Translations under genes and position numbers: made by a program
Assembly: GCF_008254045.1 (NCBI RefSeq)
Contig: NZ_CP042425.1
Span: 9,004,163-9,068,162, forward strand
Reading direction: 5' to 3'
Origin: Limnoglobus roseus
GTDB taxonomy: Bacteria > Planctomycetota > Planctomycetia > Gemmatales > Gemmataceae
DNA: 64,000 nucleotides
Notes under the pieces: model-generated
Told to the model about the DNA's origin: nothing
Seen by the model: only the letters and a program-made list of their open reading frames with translations
The model's database searches: none
In this document: piece after piece, positions 58,730 to 64,000 of the stretch
Layout of the letters: each line of letters opens with the position of its first letter
How positions within the stretch are numbered: position 1 is the first letter of the stretch

Positions 58730-59119
58730 TTACTTCGCCTTCTCTCGCTTCGCGTCGAACTCGACCTTGCGGGTTTCGCCGCCGGCGTCAACTTCGGCGG
58801 TGCCCTTGAAGGAATCGCCTTCGATCTTGCCCTTGTACTTGATCGTCATCTTCTGGCCGTTGTTCTCGCGGTGAATCGTGAACGTGACATCGCCGTCCTT
58901 GAACGTGCCGTCTTCGAGTTTCGTTTCCTTGCCGTCAGGGGTGGGCGACGTGCCGGTGAGTTTGCCGTCCTTGAGTTCGAGCTTCACGCTCCGCTCGGTC
59001 TTCTGGCCGTTCCGCTCCACCGTCCACTTCCAGGTGCCGGTCGGGTCGGTCTTCTTATCGTCGGCGTGAACCAGCCCGGTCAGGCCGAGCACCAGAGCCG
59101 CGATCGCGAACATCCGCAT
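58730..59119 (-). CDS. Small exported beta-rich protein, 129 aa
   Basis: The ATG at 59119 follows GGAGG at 8 bases. A signal peptide (MRMFAIAALVLGLTGLVHAD) precedes a lysine-rich beta domain: TWKWTVERNGQKTERSVKLE, then GTFKDGDVTFTIHRENNGQK. Members of this type are common in planctomycetes and lack known activity. It may bind polyanions or lipids. Confidence 0.75.
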   Translation of the reverse strand: MRMFAIAALVLGLTGLVHADDKKTDPTGTWKWTVERNGQKTERSVKLELKDGKLTGTSPTPDGKETKLEDGTFKDGDVTFTIHRENNGQKMTIKYKGKIEGDSFKGTAEVDAGGETRKVEFDAKREKAK

Positions 59120-59215
59120 GGGTTAACCTCCGAAGGCCGGGCGTTCGCAGTCACCGAAGTGGAGAGGGAACGGCCCGGTCTGGGAGCGTTATAGGAACCG
59201 CCGGTGAAGTGTGGC

Positions 59216-60085
59216 TCAATACTCATCTTCGCCGAACGCCAGTGACTCGTTCGCCGCGGCCAGTCCCCCCGCGACGGCCAACACGGCCAGCACCGGCAGC
59301 AGCACGATCACCAGTCGCACCCACGGCTGTTGCCGGTCCACGGCGGGAATCAGCCCGACCAGCGCCAGCAGAGGGGCCACGGCCGGCAGCACGAACGCCG
59401 TCGTCGGCACCTTGCTGAACGTCTCGTAATGGCCCGCGAGCAGGACGCCCGTCAGCAGGAACGCCGCCCCGGGGAGCGCCGGCCCCGCATCGCCCTTCGT
59501 GACCAGCACCACGGCCGCGATGCCGAACAGGCACATGCCGCCGAGCGTGGCAACGTCGAGCAAACTCTTCGAGTGTGCATGAATCACGACCGCCCCGGCG
59601 GTCATCAGCGCCGCCGCCATCACAAAGGGCGTTAACGGCCCCGGCCGGCGTTCACTCAGCCGCATGAGGCCGAAGCCGACAGCCGCCGCCAACAGCACGA
59701 ACGCGGGGACGGCCCACGTCGGCGTCGTGAGGTAGTCTTTCGGGACCACGCGGATCACGGCCACGGCCGCCACTGCCGCCCAAAGTGCGTGCCCAACAGT
59801 CGGCCACTTCAACGACCGCACAACGGCGGCCGCAAGACTACCCGCGGCGGCGAGCCAGAGCAGCCACGTGAACCGCTTCTCGGTCGGCCACCAGGCCGGG
59901 TTCAGTTGACCGAGGTGATTGCCGACCGCCAGACTCAGGACAAGGGCGACGACGGCCGCGAGAGGGGTGTAGGATTTGCCGAGGACGAGGCGGTAGAAGA
60001 TGAGAACGCCGACGCCGATAAGAAAGGACGGCCCCACGGTGGTGCGGAGTTCGTCCAGAATCATCGGCGTCGGCGGCAGTTGCAT
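59216..60085 (-). CDS. Polytopic integral membrane protein of unknown function
   Basis: A 289-residue protein with roughly eight or nine hydrophobic helices (GPSFLIGVGVLIFYRLVLGK, PLAAVVALVLSLAVGNHLG, LWLAAAGSLAAAVVRSL, PTWAVPAFVLLAAAVGFGLM, LVIVLLPVLAVLAVAGGLAA). No transporter or enzyme motif is recognised. It lies 6 bases after the YceI gene stop in the same direction, so it is probably co-transcribed with it. Confidence 0.7.
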   Translation of the reverse strand: MQLPPTPMILDELRTTVGPSFLIGVGVLIFYRLVLGKSYTPLAAVVALVLSLAVGNHLGQLNPAWWPTEKRFTWLLWLAAAGSLAAAVVRSLKWPTVGHALWAAVAAVAVIRVVPKDYLTTPTWAVPAFVLLAAAVGFGLMRLSERRPGPLTPFVMAAALMTAGAVVIHAHSKSLLDVATLGGMCLFGIAAVVLVTKGDAGPALPGAAFLLTGVLLAGHYETFSKVPTTAFVLPAVAPLLALVGLIPAVDRQQPWVRLVIVLLPVLAVLAVAGGLAAANESLAFGEDEY

Positions 60086-60091
60086 GGCCGG

Positions 60092-60616
60092 TTACTTCTT
60101 CGCGGAGACGGTCACCTTGAGGGCGACTTCATTATCGACCTTGCCCGCCCCGTAGGTCATGCCGTAGTCGGTGCGGTCGATCTTGAACTCAGACTTCAGC
60201 GTGAAGGTGTCGCCGGTGGTGATCTCGGCCGGGAAACTGATCTCCTTCGACTTGCCGCAGAGGGTGAACTTGCCGGTAACGGTGAAGCCCTTGGCCCCCT
60301 TCTCGATCTTGCTGCTGGTGAACGTGGCCGTCGGGTGGTCCTTGACGCCGAAGAAGTCGCCGGCCTTCAGGTGGCCGGTCAGCTTCTCGTCGTCGGAGTA
60401 GAGCGAGTTGGTGTCGATGGTCACGTCAATCTTCCAGTCCCCTTCGTGGGTGACTTCGCCGGTGAGCTTGTGGAAGCCGCCGACGTGTTTGCCGTCCTTC
60501 TTGGTGCCGGTGAACTCGATCTTCGTGTTGTCGCCGTCGAGCTTGTACTTGTCCGCCGCCGTCGCCGAGAGCGACACGGCCACCGCCGCCGTCAGGCCGA
60601 GGAACCATCGAACCAT
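60092..60616 (-). CDS. YceI family exported lipid/polyisoprenoid-binding-type protein
   Basis: The ATG at 60616 follows AGGAG at 7 bases. A signal peptide (MVRWFLGLTAAVAVSLSATA) precedes the YceI beta-barrel: KYKLDGDNTKIEFTGTKKDG, then GEVTHEGDWKIDVTIDTNSL, then GVKDHPTATFTSSKIEKGAK and LKSEFKIDRTDYGMTYGAG. The family binds isoprenoid-like lipids in the periplasm. It lies 62 bases before the stop of the SGNH hydrolase gene upstream, on the same strand. Confidence 0.92.
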   Translation of the reverse strand: MVRWFLGLTAAVAVSLSATAADKYKLDGDNTKIEFTGTKKDGKHVGGFHKLTGEVTHEGDWKIDVTIDTNSLYSDDEKLTGHLKAGDFFGVKDHPTATFTSSKIEKGAKGFTVTGKFTLCGKSKEISFPAEITTGDTFTLKSEFKIDRTDYGMTYGAGKVDNEVALKVTVSAKK

Positions 60617-60678
60617 GTGCGAACTCCTATCGTGGGGGATGTACCCGCGCGCACCCGCGGCGGGCACGCCTAATGTAC

Positions 60679-61629
60679 TCACGCCGGGCAAGATGTCTTA
60701 CGCGAAACTCGCACCCGCCGGCCGGCGAGTGCGACGAACCCGACGACCCCTAGAACCAACGCCGGTGGCGCGGGCACGCTGACCGGGTCCGGGGTGGCCG
60801 TGGCGATCAGCGCCTGCGACGCGGCGGCGTACCCCTGATCGTTCAGGTGGACGTAGTTCACCGGGTCGGTCGCGTACGTGCCGATCAAGGTCAGCGACGC
60901 CTCGTTCGGGTGGATGGCCGAGTAGAAATCGACGTACTTCGCCCCGAAAGCCGCCCCGACCCCGGCGATCACTTGGTTCAAGCCTTGTACGGCCGGGTCT
61001 GCGAGGGCTGAGATCGGCAGCGACAGGTCGCCGTTGTACGGGTTGTGGTAGCCGATGGCGTACACGTCCGCCGTCGGGTACAAACTGCGCACGGTGCCCA
61101 GAATGTTGACGTAGTCCGCCTGGAACTGGGCGAGAATCCCCTGGATCGCGGCCTGTTGCTGTTGCGGCGTGAGCAACAGGAATGCGGGGTTGGACGCCGC
61201 CCCGTCGAGGTTGTTCGCCCCGAACTGCACGGTGACGGTCGTGACCTGATCGCCGTTCGCGACGAACCCGGCGTTGCGGCTGAGAAGTTCCTGGTACTGC
61301 GGGAACGGGTCGGGCCGACCGACGTAGTTGGTGTTGAACCCCTGCCCGTCGGACGACACCCGGCCGGTGCCGGCGAAGAAGCTAGCGGACGTCTCGCCGT
61401 TGATGGCGAGGTTCAGAACCGTTGGCCGCACGCCACCGTTCTGCGTCGCGAGGTAATCGGCGAACGGCGCGACGTAACCGCGGTCGCCGTTCGACGGGTC
61501 GAGTGTGCGGTTTGTTTCGCCGTACGCGCTGGAATCACCCAGCGCCAGGTAGACGTGATCAGCCGACGCGGGCGAGGCGATCGTAATCGCCGCCACGCAG
61601 GTGCAGGCATAGCCAAGGAGGGATTTCAC
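60679..61629 (-). CDS. SGNH/GDSL hydrolase with PEP-CTERM-like tail
   Basis: A 316-residue exported protein with a GTG start at 61629 and GGAG about 9 bases upstream. The catalytic block I is LALGDSSAYG with Ser33, block III is TVQFGANNLDGAASN, and block V is VNYVHLNDQGYAAASQ. The C-terminal VSVPAPPALVLGVVGFVALA followed by GRRVR matches the PEP-CTERM sorting signal, in which VPxP precedes a hydrophobic helix and a basic cluster. It is therefore probably processed and attached at the surface. Its substrate (acetyl or ester sugars, lipids) is unknown. The IS element begins 132 bases upstream. Confidence 0.85.
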   Translation of the reverse strand: MKSLLGYACTCVAAITIASPASADHVYLALGDSSAYGETNRTLDPSNGDRGYVAPFADYLATQNGGVRPTVLNLAINGETSASFFAGTGRVSSDGQGFNTNYVGRPDPFPQYQELLSRNAGFVANGDQVTTVTVQFGANNLDGAASNPAFLLLTPQQQQAAIQGILAQFQADYVNILGTVRSLYPTADVYAIGYHNPYNGDLSLPISALADPAVQGLNQVIAGVGAAFGAKYVDFYSAIHPNEASLTLIGTYATDPVNYVHLNDQGYAAASQALIATATPDPVSVPAPPALVLGVVGFVALAGRRVRVSRKTSCPA

Positions 61630-61760
61630 GAGGGCGGACTCCGTTCAGGTTGTAGCGATCCGTCAGTGACGCCGGCGGAGTGTACCGGAACGAGAAAGAT
61701 CGAACAAGAATAAAATGATCTCTGCGGTTTCCGAGTGTGCCGCCAGCGGTTCGATTTATC

Positions 61761-63401
61761 GGCTCTTCCGCAGAGTTGGTGAGAGTGTCCGCCCCCCACG
61801 CCACACGAACGGTGCGGTCCGCCGTTCATGGCTTCGCCCGTACGCGGGCGCGAAGGAGCGGCAGCCCAGCCCGGCCGTACGTCTGCCGCTTGATCGTCTT
61901 CAGCCGGTTCACCTGGCCCTCGACCGGGCGGTTGCTCCACGCCTCCGTCAACGCCGCGGCCACCGCCGGCTCGTCCGACCGAAGGCGCCGGCGGCGAACC
62001 CGCGGAGTTCCGCGGACCTCGAGCCGGCCGCCCGGTCCGGCCAGTCGCTTAGCGGGACAGAGGATGACCGACGGGCCATCGCGACGAACTTCGCGGCCAG
62101 GTCGAGGGCGGCCCGCCGGCCGTCGTCGCCGGGCCAACCGGTCTCGCTCGCCAGCCGACCGCTCGGCCGGCGGAGGAACTCGTACGACAACGGCCGCCCC
62201 GACGGCGGGCCGGAGGAGACGGAGGGGCGGCGTTCGCCCGCACCCGCCGGAGCCCCGCCGCGGCCAACCGGCGGTTGACGACGTAGGCGGCGAACCCGTC
62301 CGGCCGCGTCGGGTGCACTCGCCCGGCCCGCCCGTCGGTGTACTGCGCGGTCCGCAGGTACCGGCGGGCGACGGCGCGGGACAGCCGCAGGTGCCGGGCG
62401 ATCTGCCGGTGCGAGTGCCCCTGGCCGTGCAGTTCGTGCGCCCGGCGGTGGTTCTCGACCCGCGGCGGCCGACCCGGGGCGTCGGCCGCCGCGGGTGGCG
62501 GCGCGATCGGGACGCCGGACCCGACCGGGTCCGGCGACGGGGTCGGAACGGTCGCCGCCGGGCCGGCGTCAGGGCCGCCCGGACGGCCGCCGCGTACCGC
62601 TCGAACAGCCGCTCGACAGCCTCCCGCAGGTTCTTCAGCAGGTGCCACGGGGCCGCGGCCCCGGCCGCCTTCGCGTACGCCGACCCGCGGTCGAGGGTGA
62701 CGACTTCGATGCCCGGGTGCGCCCGTAACCACGCCCTGACAGCCGCGCCATCCCGGCCGTCGAACAGATCGACGACACGGGACCGCTCCAGGCCGATCAG
62801 GATGGTGCCGTACACATGCCCCTTGCGGAGGGCGAAGTCGTCGATCCCGACCCACCGGTACGCCGGTTCGGGTTCGACCGTTCCACCGGCCACCCGTCGG
62901 AGGATGGTGTCGCCGCTGGCCGGCGTGTGGCACGCTCCGGCCGACCGGGGCCGACCGGGGGCCGGCCTCGCCGCCGGCCGTCTCGCCGATGGCACGATGC
63001 CACGCGGCGAGGCGGGTCGTCAAGCGGGCGTGGGGCGAGGCGAAGCCGGGGAGGCGTTCGCAGAAGATGGCCCGCTCGCAGCCGGGGTTGGGGCAGAAGA
63101 ACCGACGGGCGGAGACGCGGACGATCATCCGCCGGTCGAGGACGGCGAGGTCGGCGACCCCGTCCGGGCGTACCGGCTGTGGACGCGGTCCGACGGCCGG
63201 TGGCATGTCGGGCAATCGGCGGTCGGGGCCGCGCATCGGACCGCGACGAGGATGGCGTCGGTCGTGACGGTCGTGGCCGAGATGGCGAAGTCCGCCGCCG
63301 CGGGGAAGAAATCATTCGGGTCCATGAACGGGCGTCCTGCTCACCGGAGAAGGGCGACCGTCATACTAATCCGCGATCTTCACCAACTCCGCGGGACAAC
63401 C
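61761..63401. mobile_element. ISL3-type insertion element with imperfect terminal repeats
   Basis: The left end GGCTCTTCCGCAGAGTTGGT and the right end, read outward as GGTTGTCCCGCGGAGTTGGT, match at 17 of 21 or 18 of 22 positions and bracket the ISL3-type transposase. No identical target duplication was found in the flanks (GATTTATC versus CGAATGCC). The right end sits inside the coding sequence of an IS4-type transposase remnant, so this element inserted into an older element. Confidence 0.75.
61826..63325 (-). pseudogene. ISL3-family transposase, broken by several frameshifts
   Basis: Pieces of one ISL3 transposase are spread over three minus-strand frames. The zinc-finger N-terminus (VRCAAPTADCPTCHRPSDRV) begins near 63325, then another frame has RFFCPNPGCERAIFCERLPG. 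A third has the DDE core YRWVGIDDFALRKGHVYGTI and HPGIEVVTLDRGSAYAKAA, then WHLLKNLREAVERLFERYA. Frame two resumes with the HTH-like NHRRAHELHGQGHSHRQIAR, and the C-terminus is AWSNRPVEGQVNRLKTIKRQ. At least four frame changes are needed to join them, so the gene is inactive unless the sequence contains errors. Confidence 0.8.
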
Positions 63402-63969
63402 CGAATGCCATTCAGTTCGGCGGGAACCTCCTGCGCCAGTCGCTGTTGTCGAAGCTCCGCGCGGGGGCGGGTCACGTACGGGTACTTCTTGGCCCGCCGC
63501 TTCTGGCACCGCGGCTCGACGCGGTCCTTCCGCGCGGGGCTCACGACCACGTCCGACAACGGCGTGCCCGGTGAGGACGACGTCAACCACCGCGGCGCGT
63601 CCACGAAGCGGATCCGCGCCACCGGCACGTTCTGCCGCCGGCCGGCTCCGAGCAGGACCGCCCGGACCAGGTTGTCGGCGATGGCGAACGCGACCAACTC
63701 CTCCCTCACGCCCGCCTCCGTCTCGCACCTCCGCACGCCCATCCCGGGCGTCGTCTTCAAATGGGCCAGGTCGATTCCCACCTGCCACCGCTGGTGTTGC
63801 CGTGGAGGATCTGCAACAGGAACACGTGGATGGGGGGGACCGGGTCGAGGGCGCGGTGCCGCCGGCGGACGTTCCGGCCGCGACAGGGTTCCGCCAGGGC
63901 GAGCGGAGCGAGGGCGTTCGCCACGCCTTCACGGAGCGGCCGGACGGCGGCGCGTCGGGAGGGGGTCAC
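63380..63969 (-). pseudogene. IS4-type transposase remnant, internally deleted and disrupted
   Basis: The C-terminal fragment (frame ending 63380) reads RWQVGIDLAHLKTTPGMGVR, then VARIRFVDAPRWLTSSSPGT and KKYPYVTRPRAELRQQRLAQ, typical of an IS4 transposase C-terminus. The N-terminal fragment in another frame reads REGVANALAPLALAEPCRGR, then HVFLLQILHGNT. The central catalytic region is missing: the two pieces abut at about 63780. The ISL3-type element is inserted at its 3-prime end. The gene continues toward, and may extend past, the window edge. Confidence 0.7.
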
Positions 63970-64000
63970 GGATGAACCTCCGCGGCGCGGGCAAAGGGCC

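Noticed and set aside
61753..61760. Target-site duplication of the ISL3-type element
   Set aside because: The 8 bases left of the element (GATTTATC) do not match those right of it (CGAATGCC), so no duplication is claimed.

Overview
The window is about 64 kb of GC-rich chromosome from a planctomycete, most likely of the family Gemmataceae. The assignment rests on lineage-typical genes: two DUF1559 type IV-pilin-like proteins with an H-x9-DG tail, a DUF1549/DUF1553 cytochrome followed by a Tat-exported DUF1501 protein, a PVC-type membrane-bound dehydrogenase with CxxCH, a DUF1080 domain, ECF sigma factors with very different accessory architectures, Ser/Thr kinases, a PEP-CTERM-like tail, and exported proteins with an LExRxxPA motif near the N-terminus. 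No rRNA, convincing tRNA, CRISPR array or prophage was seen.

Layout. 1-1.6 kb: start of uvrA (minus) behind a nucleotidyltransferase-like gene, plus two small genes. 1.8-6.3 kb: a giant RTX-like repeat protein, then an ECF sigma factor overlapping a membrane partner gene. 6.4-14 kb (minus): DUF1501, DUF1549/1553, a Tat protein and a sigma factor with a long C-terminal extension. 14.3-16.3 kb: an exported protein, a small HTH regulator and a gene-poor stretch with a minus-strand intrinsic terminator. 16.3-20.2 kb (minus): a zinc-ribbon/SPFH pair, a lipoprotein and a DUF1559 pilin. 20.5-25.8 kb (plus): thrS with an internal insertion, an exported protein, a six-TM kinase and a glycine-rich membrane protein. 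25.8-33.5 kb: a SulP-carbonic anhydrase fusion, a YbaL-like antiporter, an Old Yellow Enzyme, and a thioredoxin-like / Mo-oxidoreductase / cytochrome b cluster. 33.7-41.5 kb: small genes, an FG-GAP-FKBP fusion, an LplT-like transporter, a sugar nucleotidyltransferase, a bifunctional nuclease and a lipoprotein. 41.8-46.7 kb: two AsmA-like proteins around a Wza-like export lipoprotein. 47.4-51.8 kb (minus): ECF sigma, exported protein, kinase-DUF1080 fusion and exported calpain-like protease. 52-54.8 kb: BPL_N amidotransferase-like protein, DUF1559 and N-formylglutamate amidohydrolase-like protein. 54.9-61.6 kb (minus): PVC dehydrogenase, small exported protein, membrane protein, YceI and an SGNH hydrolase. 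61.76-64 kb: a frameshifted ISL3-type element beside an IS4-type remnant.

Much of the coding capacity serves the cell envelope and signalling: exported or lipid-anchored proteins, AsmA/Wza envelope biogenesis, kinases and sigma factors. The most system-like block is the minus-strand sigma/kinase/calpain cluster at 47.4-51.8 kb. Many gene ends carry strong GC-rich hairpins, and those with reliable coordinates are listed. Starts were chosen from ribosome binding sites, signal peptides and family starts. All functions are inferred from reading the sequence; no database search was run.
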